64,000 nucleotides of DNA, from assembly GCF_001027925.1 (NCBI RefSeq), contig NZ_LECT01000003.1, positions 1-64,000 on the forward strand. Reading direction: 5' to 3'. Origin of the DNA: Rhodopirellula islandica. GTDB lineage: Bacteria; Planctomycetota; Planctomycetia; Pirellulales; Pirellulaceae. Position numbers and translations under genes: made by a program. The notes beneath the pieces were generated by a model that was not told the origin of the DNA, did not search any database, and was given only the letters and a program-made list of their open reading frames with translations. Below, in pieces: positions 8,294-15,628 of the stretch (within the stretch, counting starts at the first letter, position 1; each line of letters opens with the position of its first letter).

Positions 8294-8400
8294 CCAGTCC
8301 GATGCACCGGAGTAGGTGTGTCCTGCGCTACGGCGGTTGGCTTCGCCATTTTACCGCCTTCGCTCCGGCCACCCCTACCCGGTGATCGGGTGCGTTATCC
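8288..8400 (+). other. attC-like integron recombination site 1
   Basis: A 113-base imperfect palindrome bounded by GCATAAC (8288-8294) and GTTATCC (8394-8400). The arms pair over GATGCACCGG against CCGGTGATC, then GTAGG-GTG and GGCGG against their complements. The left arm carries one extra G (GATGCACCGG versus GATCACCGG in the folded partner), like the extrahelical base that marks attC strand and polarity. It directly follows the HEPN gene and is closely similar to the site at 9138-9252. Confidence 0.75.
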
Positions 8401-8483
8401 GATTAAAAACGCACAAATCGTAGCGTCGCAATACAGCGATGATTAAGATGACGCCTTAGTGAAAAGACGCTCCATCCAAACCA

Positions 8484-9134
8484 ATGAATGCAATGCTTAG
8501 AAGCACTCGCAACGCTTGGCTTTTGACGGCAATCGGCTCCGTCGCTTTTGCGACCTCGGCCGGTCTTGGGATGTCCAACATGGACTATCGTCCGGGTGCA
8601 TTCTTGTGGGGGATTTCCGCGTCTGGTTGGTCATGTCTTGGATTTCCAATGTTGATTGCAATCGGGTTTGTTTCAACGATGCCTTTCAATTGGTTGGCAA
8701 TGAGAGGAGCACCAGCTTTCGCTATAGTCACTGCAGCGGCGTGCTACGGACTGCTGTTTCTTTTTGCTGCGTCTAATTCAACGCCGACCGCAAGGGTCAC
8801 GTGGGCTTTGGGGCAGCCGATTCCAAGACGCGCGGCATTGCTTGCTGTCCGTCAACATGACACATTCAACGATGGCTATTTCGTTCATGCCAAACTTTCG
8901 ATGCCTAAATCGGATTTAGACGAGATCGTTGATTCATGTAGCTATCGCCCTTCCATTACCAGTGATCGGTTCGCACAGCTCTTTCCAAATGATCGCTTTC
9001 CGGAGATTGGCAGTTCGGAGGACGACGAATACATGGGCCAAATTGGGTATCGGGACGCCACTGCTATAATGTTCTATAACAGTAACAGTCAGTTGCTCTA
9101 CGTGTCCCGCCATTCGCGAGAACCTAAACCATAA
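8484..9134 (+). CDS. hypothetical membrane protein, second cassette cargo
   Basis: Predicted product is 216 residues; an alternative Met lies two codons in (8490). Hydrophobic segments sit at about 11-30, 38-72 (probably one long or two short helices) and 76-97. A soluble domain of about 115 residues follows, with no Cys pattern or catalytic motif I can name. Its features, SMPKSDLDEIVDSCSY and later LYVSRHSREP, do not place it in a known family. The gene sits between two attC-like sites, with its stop codon six bases from the second one. This is the classic cassette layout of one gene with little spare DNA. Function unknown. Confidence 0.6.
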   Translation: MNAMLRSTRNAWLLTAIGSVAFATSAGLGMSNMDYRPGAFLWGISASGWSCLGFPMLIAIGFVSTMPFNWLAMRGAPAFAIVTAAACYGLLFLFAASNSTPTARVTWALGQPIPRRAALLAVRQHDTFNDGYFVHAKLSMPKSDLDEIVDSCSYRPSITSDRFAQLFPNDRFPEIGSSEDDEYMGQIGYRDATAIMFYNSNSQLLYVSRHSREPKP

Positions 9135-9137
9135 AGC

Positions 9138-9252
9138 GGATAACCGGGGGATGCACCGGAGCACGTGTGCCACTGCGATACGGCGGTGTGCCTTCGGCAT
9201 TATACCGCCTCCGCTCCGTGTCACCCGTACCCGGTGATCCCGACCGTTCCCC
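9138..9252 (+). other. attC-like integron recombination site 2
   Basis: A 115-base imperfect palindrome bounded by GGATAAC (9138-9144) and GTTCCCC (9246-9252). It shares GGGATGCACCGGAG, GTGTGCCACTGCG and TACGGCGG, and the partner CCGTACCCGGTGATC, with site 1. It also has the same extra G in the left arm. The right core has drifted (GTTCCCC rather than GTTATCC), which may lower activity. Confidence 0.72.
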
Positions 9253-9255
9253 GAC

Positions 9256-9525
9256 AGATCATCACTCCGCTTCGATCCCAATGCCTTCGATAATGCCTTG
9301 TTGCTGATCGTGATTCTAGCTTTGATTGCTACGACAGCCTTCTATCGTCAAGCAAAGGCGTTGAACGTTCATCCCGGCAAAGCCGCAAGTGTTCCGTTCG
9401 TCGCTGCTGGATTGTTTCTGATCGCCGGATACGGCACTACGTTCGCACTTAACAAATTTGCAGTGTTGACTGACGCTGCTCCAGCAACCGTTCGCATTAT
9501 GGCGTTCATGGCCAATTTGTTTTCA
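9256..9525 (+). pseudogene. truncated third cassette ORF, small membrane protein
   Basis: The frame immediately after the second attC-like site reads LLLIVILALIATTAFYRQAK, a helix, and then a second hydrophobic stretch with PFVAAGLFLIAGYGTTFAL. It continues to about MAFMANLF and then runs into the DNA of the transposase gene. There is no good ATG in frame; a TTG at 9298 is possible. The arrangement suggests a cassette gene whose 3' end and attC were lost when the RAYT-like unit arrived. The breakpoint is approximate. Confidence 0.45.
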
Positions 9526-9533
9526 AGAGCCGG

Positions 9534-9549
9534 ATGGTGCCACCCACCA
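9534..9549. repeat. possible inverted REP-like copy left of the transposase
   Basis: ATGGTGCCACCCACCA resembles, in reverse orientation, the REP-like unit found at 10994-11022 (AAGGTGCCAGCCACTT on the other strand). It lies where cassette 3 appears to break. The match is partial. Confidence 0.3.
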
Positions 9550-9623
9550 AACCTTGACTCCCAACCGCCGCTGCGTAGGATCCAGTTGTCTTGTCAGTCG
9601 GTTCCGAGAGGGAGAGCTTTGCC

Positions 9624-10784
9624 ATGCCGCGGCCTCAGCGATGTGAACAGTTTGATGCAAGCGAAGTTGGGATCGTGCATGTCGTTCAGCGGTGTGTGCG
9701 GCGAGCCTTCCTCGCAGGCGTCGATCACGCGACAGGCAAGGACTACTCGTTCCGCAAGGAATGGATTCGCCGGCGGATGGAAGCCCTCGCCTCGGTGTTC
9801 GCCGTCGATGTCCTTTCCTACGCGGTGATGAGCAATCACCTTCATCAGATTCTCCGCAATCGCCCGGACGTCTGCGCCCAGTGGAGCGATGAGGAAGTGG
9901 CGATTCGCTGGCTGCGTGTCTTCCCTGGCCGACGACTTGAAGAACACTTGGCCGAGCCCACTGAAAACGACGTTCAGATGCTGGTCCGGGACAAAGAACG
10001 ATTGGCCGAAGTTCGCCTTCGACTGTCGGACATCTCTTGGTTCATGAGAGCCTTGGCGGAACCGATTGCCAGGATGGCGAACAAACAAGACGAGTGCACC
10101 GGCAGGTTTTGGGAGGGGCGTTTCAAGGCTCAAAAAATTGTCGATGAAGCAGGCTTGCTGGCGTGCAGTATGTACGTCGATTTGAATCCAGTCCGTGCGG
10201 CAATGACAGCGTCCCCTGAGTCCAGTCTGCACACCAGTGCCTACGACCGAATCGAAGCACGCAAGGGCGAACAAATCCCTTCCGCCGCGTTTGATCTCAA
10301 GCCGATTCCAACGGAAGAAGCCGGACGCAACATTCGAGAAACGCCGCTCGAAGTCCTCCAGCAAAAACGCAAGGCGAAGCGTCGCAATCCGACAGGGAAA
10401 CGAATCCGGCGTGATGGATGGTTGAGCCCCCTGACACTGGGCGAAACTCAACTGTCCACTGAACCGCAAGTCCACACGAAAGGATTTCGCAGCAGTGACC
10501 GTGGGTTCCTGAACATTCGTTGGTGCGACTACAAGCGTCTGCTGGACTGGACAGCGGCCCAATCGGTTGCCGGTCAGGTTGCGGAGTTACCCAAGCGTCT
10601 CGCGAAGACGCTTTCCGAAGTTGGGATCGACGCATCCATGTGGCGAGACTTGGTGTGGGATTGGCAGAAGTACTTCGGCAAGTCGAGTTGCGTCGGTCGC
10701 CCAGAATCGCTGAAAGCCGACGCTGAACGCACCGGCCGTCACCACCATCGCGGTCAAGTCCAAGCGGCCGCCTGCTTCAGCTAA
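9624..10784 (+). CDS. REP-associated tyrosine transposase-like protein (RAYT, Y1-type HUH)
   Basis: Predicted product is 386 residues. The N-terminal half is a Y1 transposase-like domain: VVQRCVRRAFL, the HUH motif His72-Leu-His74 within VMSNHLHQIL, GRFWEGRFKAQ, and YVDLNPVRA with a Tyr. The C-terminal half (about 220-386) is a basic extension common in long planctomycete members. Such proteins act on palindromic REP sequences, moving or spreading them through single-stranded DNA. The start is ATG 9624 (MPRPQRCEQFD), preceded by AGGGAGAG; the frame is open from 9591. REP-like copies lie at 10994, 12120 and 12421, and perhaps 9534. The gene interrupts the cassette array. Whether it is active cannot be judged. 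Confidence 0.82.
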   Translation: MPRPQRCEQFDASEVGIVHVVQRCVRRAFLAGVDHATGKDYSFRKEWIRRRMEALASVFAVDVLSYAVMSNHLHQILRNRPDVCAQWSDEEVAIRWLRVFPGRRLEEHLAEPTENDVQMLVRDKERLAEVRLRLSDISWFMRALAEPIARMANKQDECTGRFWEGRFKAQKIVDEAGLLACSMYVDLNPVRAAMTASPESSLHTSAYDRIEARKGEQIPSAAFDLKPIPTEEAGRNIRETPLEVLQQKRKAKRRNPTGKRIRRDGWLSPLTLGETQLSTEPQVHTKGFRSSDRGFLNIRWCDYKRLLDWTAAQSVAGQVAELPKRLAKTLSEVGIDASMWRDLVWDWQKYFGKSSCVGRPESLKADAERTGRHHHRGQVQAAACFS

Positions 10785-11170
10785 GCAGTCTCGAAGCAAC
10801 CGCCGAACTCGCGTTCGTGCATGATCCGACAGGACAGTTGAGACCAACTGTTCTTCTCTGCTGCGTTTGTACGGCAACACCACCAGGCCAATGTCCTCGA
10901 CGTCGTCAGCCAGGCCTGTGGGAAAGATCGAAAACCGGGGCAACCGCTTCCAATCCATCGTCCGCCCAACGAAGTGTCCGCCCCGGCCCACTTCACAAAG
11001 TGGCTGGCACCTTACGAGTTCGTGCGAGCGAGAATCAGACGCGAAGCGTTTTCGCGACGTGCTGGTGAAGCGTTTGGAGCGATGTTCGCCTGGTCCTTAT
11101 CCGGTTGAAATTGGGCTTGATTGCGATCTCGCGAGGTCCTGGCTAAAATGGCGCGACAGGGAGAACTGAA
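10785..11170. other. spacer with one REP-like copy
   Basis: 386 bases with no firm gene. A minus-strand frame (starting near 10991, with DVEDIGLVVLPYKRSREEQL) looks faintly protein-like and overlaps the 3' end of the transposase gene; it may be a remnant. The end of the region carries AGGGAG just before the antitoxin start. Confidence 0.4.
10994..11022 (+). repeat. REP-like unit, copy 1
   Basis: CACAAAGTGGCTGGCACCTT followed by ACGAGTTCG. The core AAAGTG-GCTGG-CACCTT is a short palindrome with a 5-base loop. Copies recur at 12120-12148 and 12421-12449, all near the RAYT-like gene. Confidence 0.75.
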
Positions 11171-11389
11171 ATGGGAATTGAAACTCTCGTCGACAGCATG
11201 TCGCGAACTGAGCAAATTGCAGCATTGCAGCTGATCTGGGACCGCTTGTCTTCGGTTCCGGGGGGTACGGAACCGCCCGGTTGGCATGGTGATGTGCTCG
11301 CCGAGCGGCGAGCGTCACTGGAGGATGGGACGGCAAAGCTCGTTGACTGGGCTGATGCTAAGAAGCGATTGCGGGAGCGGCACGGTTGA
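11171..11389 (+). CDS. addiction module antitoxin component
   Basis: Predicted product is 72 residues and resembles the small putative addiction-module component family (TIGR02574-like). It has IETLVDSMSRTEQIAALQLIW near the start and a Trp-centred tail with WHGDVLAERRASLEDG, a typical ERR-x-LEDG ending. The likely role is to bind and neutralise the adjacent ParE-like toxin and perhaps repress the operon. AGGGAGAACTGAA precedes the ATG. The stop codon overlaps the toxin start (TTGA), implying coupled translation. Confidence 0.8.
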   Translation: MGIETLVDSMSRTEQIAALQLIWDRLSSVPGGTEPPGWHGDVLAERRASLEDGTAKLVDWADAKKRLRERHG

Positions 11390-11688
11390 GAATCCGACTG
11401 CACGAACAGGCGGAATTTGACCTGGAGCGTGGAGCAGATTTCTATGAATCGAGAGAGAGCGGAATCGGTGCGTATTTTGTTGATTGCCTCGCTTCTGACA
11501 TCGAATCCCTGAAAGTATTTGCCGGCACTCACTCGACGAAATTTGGCTTCTTCCGCGCTGTTTCCAAACGCTTTCCGTATTCGATTTACTACGATGTGAT
11601 CAAGGACGAGGTGGTTGTGTTTGGCGTGTTCGGTGATCGCCAACTCCCTGAGGCAATCGAGGCGTCATTGCGCAACCGTATTTCATGA
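11386..11688 (+). CDS. ParE/RelE-family toxin
   Basis: Predicted product is 100 residues starting at TTG 11386, inside the antitoxin stop (TTGA overlap). The fold signature of the RelE/ParE family is present: RLHEQAEFDLERGADFYES near the N-terminus, a middle Phe/Arg-rich strand (FGFFRAVSKRFPYSIYYDV), and VVVFGVFGDRQLPEA at the end. Members either inhibit gyrase or cleave mRNA at the ribosome; the AEFDLERGADFY type is closer to ParE. It forms a two-gene toxin-antitoxin operon with the upstream antitoxin and lies beside the cassette/RAYT island. Confidence 0.8.
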   Translation: MRIRLHEQAEFDLERGADFYESRESGIGAYFVDCLASDIESLKVFAGTHSTKFGFFRAVSKRFPYSIYYDVIKDEVVVFGVFGDRQLPEAIEASLRNRIS

Positions 11689-12119
11689 CGCGGATAACGA
11701 ATAAGGATTTGACTTCGCGTGGATGCGACGGTTGAGTCACTTTCTTTTTCAGCTTTCTTCGTTCGTCGTTGTTCAAAACGCGTCGTCTAGCCGAAGCTCA
11801 AGTCCTCTGTTCAAGAAGCCCGGGGATGAACGCCGAACGGCCCGCCTGTTCTCACTTGAACTTTGCTTCTGATTCCTGCCCTCCGGTAGAAGGCTCTGGT
11901 TCGTTCCAAGTGCAACTCTTCGGTGGTTGGCCACGTGCTCGGATTTTGGTTGGACTGAATCGGCCGTGAATTGCACCGATTGAGATTCACTGCCCAGTGG
12001 TTTCGAGGCGTGAAATTGTCGTCGCGACATATCATCCCCCTTCCCCCTCCTGAAGACGTTCGGATTCGCTCGGTCATTTGACTTTGCAGGTTCATGCGTT
12101 ACCCACTGTCGTAGCACTC

Positions 12120-12148
12120 CACAAAGTGGCTGGCACCTTATGAGTTCG
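12120..12148 (+). repeat. REP-like unit, copy 2
   Basis: CACAAAGTGGCTGGCACCTT followed by ATGAGTTCG, differing from copy 1 at a single base. It faces the same way as copies 1 and 3. Confidence 0.75.
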
Positions 12149-12238
12149 CTCACCTTGAGATTTGCAATCCTCCCCAGTTCATCGCTCGCCACCTGTCGCC
12201 GCTCCGCGGCTTGTCGAGCAAGGGGGGAGGAATCGAGA

Positions 12239-12258
12239 CCTCGGGTTGAAACCCGAGG
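12239..12258. repeat. perfect 20-bp palindrome
   Basis: CCTCGGGTTGAAACCCGAGG folds into an 8-bp stem with a 4-base loop. It lacks a T-run, so it is not called a terminator. Confidence 0.5.
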
Positions 12259-12420
12259 CTGACAACTGTCACCGCTCCGCGGTTGTTCGATCACCCCGGC
12301 ACCCAAAAAAACAAGTCGCGGCGCGACGACAAGTGCTTGCCGCCCAATCGCCGAACGATCCCCCCGGCTCGCGTCCCCGTACGATGGGCTTCCAAGCCCG
12401 TCGAAGCCCCTAGCCCTCTC

Positions 12421-12449
12421 CACAAAGTGACTGGCACTTTATGAGTTCA
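12421..12449 (+). repeat. REP-like unit, copy 3
   Basis: CACAAAGTGACTGGCACTTT followed by ATGAGTTCA. The core AAAGTG-ACTGG-CACTTT is a perfect 6-bp stem here. Just after it lies ACTCGTGGCCTC, a fragment of the MITE-like element seen at 1012 and 35104. Confidence 0.75.
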
Positions 12450-12506
12450 AAGGGACTCGTGGCCTCATCCATTACGACAGCCCGACACGGATGGATCGAG
12501 CGTTGC

Positions 12507-13160
12507 TTAGCGTGTGGGGCGGTTGGCTTCGAGTTGTTTTTCGAGTTGTCGCATGCTACGTGACAGCAGGACTCGGATGGAAACGTCGGTTTTGCCGAGT
12601 TGTTCCGCGATCTGTTTGGTCGGCATGCCGTCGACGTAACGTAGCCGGATCACGGTTTGCTGCTCTTCGCTCAGTTGCCCGATGGCTTGGGACATTGCGT
12701 TGAGGCGAATGTTTTGGCTGACCACGGCACTGGGGGAGGTCATGCTGGCGGCGAGCATTTGTTCCATGCCCATGGCTCCGTCATCACCACCCGACGCACC
12801 GCCGCCATGAATGGATTGTTGCCGACCCGCGTCGCGGCGTTTGGCATCGAAGTGGAATCGGTGGGCGTCGACCACGCGTCTGCGAGCGAGTTGTTGCAAC
12901 CACTGCATCACGGAGTATTGGTCCAGCGGTGCGGTCGGCAAACCTGAAATGGCGGCCGTGGCGATTTCTTGGATCAAATCGTCGACTTCGACCATCGCCA
13001 GCAGGTGTTCGCCGGTGATGGATTTCACAAACCGGAACAACGACTCGCGGTGCTGAGCGATGTATTCGCCCAACGCGTCCACGTCTCGCTGGCGGATTCG
13101 CTGGACCAGCGGATCGTCCGTCTGGGAGCTGGATGGGTCGGGAGAGCTTTCGTCGTTCAT
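12507..13160 (-). CDS. ECF-type RNA polymerase sigma factor
   Basis: Predicted product is 217 residues from ATG 13160 (MNDESSPDPSS). Region 2 spans about 30-110, with LFRFVKSITG, VDDLIQEI and a Trp-rich WLQQLARRRVVDAHR segment. Region 4 spans about 160-210, with LSEEQQTVIRLRYVDGMPTKQIAEQLGKTD and the recognition helix VSIRVLLSRSMRQLEKQL. The Gly-rich linker between them is longer than usual. It directs RNA polymerase to a dedicated promoter set. It is divergent from the neighbouring Ser/Thr kinase (149 bases between starts). Such pairs are common in planctomycetes and suggest control by phosphorylation, which the sequence alone does not prove. No anti-sigma factor is adjacent. Confidence 0.85.
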   Translation of the reverse strand: MNDESSPDPSSSQTDDPLVQRIRQRDVDALGEYIAQHRESLFRFVKSITGEHLLAMVEVDDLIQEIATAAISGLPTAPLDQYSVMQWLQQLARRRVVDAHRFHFDAKRRDAGRQQSIHGGGASGGDDGAMGMEQMLAASMTSPSAVVSQNIRLNAMSQAIGQLSEEQQTVIRLRYVDGMPTKQIAEQLGKTDVSIRVLLSRSMRQLEKQLEANRPTR

Positions 13161-13308
13161 CGTGGGAACCGAAGGAGAACCAGCGAGTGGCGGGCGGGCG
13201 AGAAAGGGCAACCTGATCGGTGCATGCCATCTTACCGGGGGGATCGCTATCATGGGCGTGCCGTCATGTTTTCCAGTTCGATGAATCTCGAAACACCCCT
13301 TCCGCGTC

Positions 13309-15588
13309 ATGACGTCTCGACTGTCTTCCAAACGCCGTGCCTCAACGACCGCGGAGGATTCCACGCTGGATTTGGATGAAATCCTGCTGGAGTGCTTGGA
13401 ACGCTTGGCGGAACACGATGACGGTGGGACTCCCCAGCGAGTTTGGGAGTTGCTCCCGGAACGCGTTCAGAGCGATGCCGAGGCGGGCGATCGATCGGGC
13501 CGTTTCGTCTTGGTGGAAATGGTGAAGATGAGCATGGCGATCGCCGTTCAGAACGAATGCCCGCGATGGCTGGACGACTACTTTGAGGCGTTTCCCGAAT
13601 GGTTCACAGCGGAGTCAGCGCCATTTGACTTGGTGATGGAAGAGATTCAGCTCCGCCGCGAATGTGGGCAAACCCCAGAGCACGAGGACTACCAAGATCG
13701 GTTCCCGCATTTGGAGCGGGTGTTGAAACCGCTGTTTGATTCGTCGCCGGAGCAGCACGCGTCGATTGCGAAAACGCCTCGCCGTGGGCCGCCGACGGAA
13801 TTGAAGGTGGGAGCGGTGGTGGATGATTTTGAGATCATTCAGAAACTGGGAGAGGGTGCGTTCGCTCATGTGTACCTTGCTCGCCAGAATTCGATGTCGC
13901 GATTGGTCGCTTTGAAAGTTGCCAACGACACGGGGGACGAGCCTCAAGCACTCGCGCAGTTCGATCATCCCAACATCGTGCGAGTCTTTGATCAGCGGCA
14001 GGTGGCGGTCCGTGATGACGAAGCGCATGGCAACTTGTCCGAGTTGTACTTGCTCTACATGCAGTTCCATCCCGGCGGCACGTTGTCGGAAGTTGTCCGT
14101 TTGGCTCGCTCGGTTCCGCTGGTCAACCGCGATGGCGACGTTTATCTGCAGTCGGTGGATCAGGCGTTGCTCGAATCGGCACAGGTGGTGCCGGATCGAT
14201 CGACCACGCGGACGTGGTTGTCGGGTTGCGAATGGTCCAAGGTGGTCGCCTGGGTTGGTTTGCAGTTGGCTGACTCGTTGCACACGGCGCATGAAGCCGG
14301 TGTCCTGCATCGCGATGTCAAACCGGCGAACGTTTTGTTGACCGCGGAAGGTTTGCCACAGCTCGCTGATTTCAATGTGTCGATGGCTGGGACCTCCGGT
14401 CGTGCCGGAGCCGCCTCCTCGCTGGGTGGTTCGGTCGGTTACATGGCTCCCGAGCATCTTGATGCGATGAGCATCACGCGAAAGGGGATTCCTGAAGACG
14501 TGGGTGAGGCGGCGGATTTGTATTCGTTGGCGGTGCTGTTGTGGGAATTGTGGCAAGGCAAACGACCGTTTGATTGTTCTGGCGGGACGCCGTCCTGGAC
14601 GGAGTTGTTGGAAGAACAGCACGCCGCCCGCCAGCGAGAGTTTTTGATTCCCGAGCGATTGGACACACCGTCGGAACGCGTCTTGGAAAGCGTGTTGCGA
14701 TCCGCGTTGTCGGTGGATCCCGCGGGGCGTCCTGAAAACGGCACGGCGATGGGCGGTAGCCTGCGATTGGCAATGCATCCGGAAGCCGCTCGTTTGTTTG
14801 ATCCCAAGGCGGGCTCGTGGACGCACGTGTTGGGAAGGATTTCTCCGTGGTGGCTTTCCGTGGTTTCGATCTTGCTGCCCAACATTGCGGCCGGATTCAT
14901 CAATTACTTTTACAATCACAGCGAGATCATGCCGGAGGGAATGCGGCCGAGCCTGGATGAGTTTGCCATTTGGGTCAATTCAGTTGCGTTTCCGTTGGGG
15001 GTGGGATTGATCGTCGTTTACACGCGAGCGTCCGCGAGAGCGTTGAAGGCATCGCAGCAAGGTGATTCTGTCGGCGAAGACGAACTCAATTCCATGTTGC
15101 GGTTGGGGTATCGAGCCGCATCGATTGGAGGCACCTGTTGGTTGATCGCTGGCATTGTTTACCCCCTGTTGTTGAAAGCCAGGTTCGACGAGTTCACGGA
15201 TGGGCAGGCCATTCACTTCTTTGCGTCTCTGATGATTTGTGGTGGCGTGGCGATGGTGTACCCGCTGTTTGCGTTGAACGTGGTCGCCACCTGTGTGCAC
15301 TACCCGAGGATGATTCGACCGACGATGCGGGATCCCAACTTCGAACGTCATGCTCAGCAGATGATTGGTGACAGCGAATCCTTTTTGTTGATCGCGGCGG
15401 TCATCCCGTTGATGGGAGCGGCCTTGATCGTGTTTGGGGAAGGTCAAGCGAAGGAGTATCTGTTGATCGCAATCATCGCAGGCATGATTGGGCTGCTTGG
15501 TGCGTTTGCCAGTTACCGGATCATCGTTCGGACTTGGGCCGTGCTGGCGGAGGTGTTGTCCAACGAAACAACGGCCACGCCGCGTTGA
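13309..15588 (+). CDS. membrane Ser/Thr protein kinase with DFN instead of DFG
   Basis: Predicted product is 759 residues. An N-terminal region (1-165) contains EC-GQTPEHEDYQDRFPH, common in planctomycete kinases. The kinase domain (about 172-490) has the Gly loop GEGAFAHV (181-188), Lys203 in ALKV, the catalytic loop HRDVKPAN (Asp336) and APE-like MAPEH. The metal-binding DFG is Asp354-Phe-Asn356. The Asp is kept, so activity is possible. Five or six membrane segments fill about 515-750, so the kinase sits at the inner membrane with the catalytic part in the cytoplasm. An insertion lies between the N-lobe and the catalytic loop (about 262-310). It is divergent from the sigma factor gene. Confidence 0.88.
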   Translation: MTSRLSSKRRASTTAEDSTLDLDEILLECLERLAEHDDGGTPQRVWELLPERVQSDAEAGDRSGRFVLVEMVKMSMAIAVQNECPRWLDDYFEAFPEWFTAESAPFDLVMEEIQLRRECGQTPEHEDYQDRFPHLERVLKPLFDSSPEQHASIAKTPRRGPPTELKVGAVVDDFEIIQKLGEGAFAHVYLARQNSMSRLVALKVANDTGDEPQALAQFDHPNIVRVFDQRQVAVRDDEAHGNLSELYLLYMQFHPGGTLSEVVRLARSVPLVNRDGDVYLQSVDQALLESAQVVPDRSTTRTWLSGCEWSKVVAWVGLQLADSLHTAHEAGVLHRDVKPANVLLTAEGLPQLADFNVSMAGTSGRAGAASSLGGSVGYMAPEHLDAMSITRKGIPEDVGEAADLYSLAVLLWELWQGKRPFDCSGGTPSWTELLEEQHAARQREFLIPERLDTPSERVLESVLRSALSVDPAGRPENGTAMGGSLRLAMHPEAARLFDPKAGSWTHVLGRISPWWLSVVSILLPNIAAGFINYFYNHSEIMPEGMRPSLDEFAIWVNSVAFPLGVGLIVVYTRASARALKASQQGDSVGEDELNSMLRLGYRAASIGGTCWLIAGIVYPLLLKARFDEFTDGQAIHFFASLMICGGVAMVYPLFALNVVATCVHYPRMIRPTMRDPNFERHAQQMIGDSESFLLIAAVIPLMGAALIVFGEGQAKEYLLIAIIAGMIGLLGAFASYRIIVRTWAVLAEVLSNETTATPR

Positions 15589-15628
15589 GGCCTGACCGTT
15601 GGCTCGAGGGAGGTTCGGTTGAAACAAT

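Larger units (their letters stand above)
11689..12506. other. long non-coding spacer with REP-like copies
   Basis: 818 bases without a believable gene. It holds two REP-like units (12120 and 12421), a perfect palindrome at 12239-12258, CCGCTCCGCGG pieces repeated at about 12190 and 12271, and CGTACGATGGGCTTCCAAGC near 12377, which also occurs near 23998. It ends close to the 3' end of the sigma factor gene. Confidence 0.6.

Noticed and set aside
10587..10991. 134-codon minus-strand frame overlapping the end of the transposase gene
   Set aside because: Part of it (VEDIGLVVLPYKRS) looks plausible, but it overlaps the transposase by about 200 bases and has no recognised domain.
13615..14919. 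434-codon open frame on the minus strand
   Set aside because: Antisense to the Ser/Thr kinase domain; Arg/His/Gln-rich shadow.
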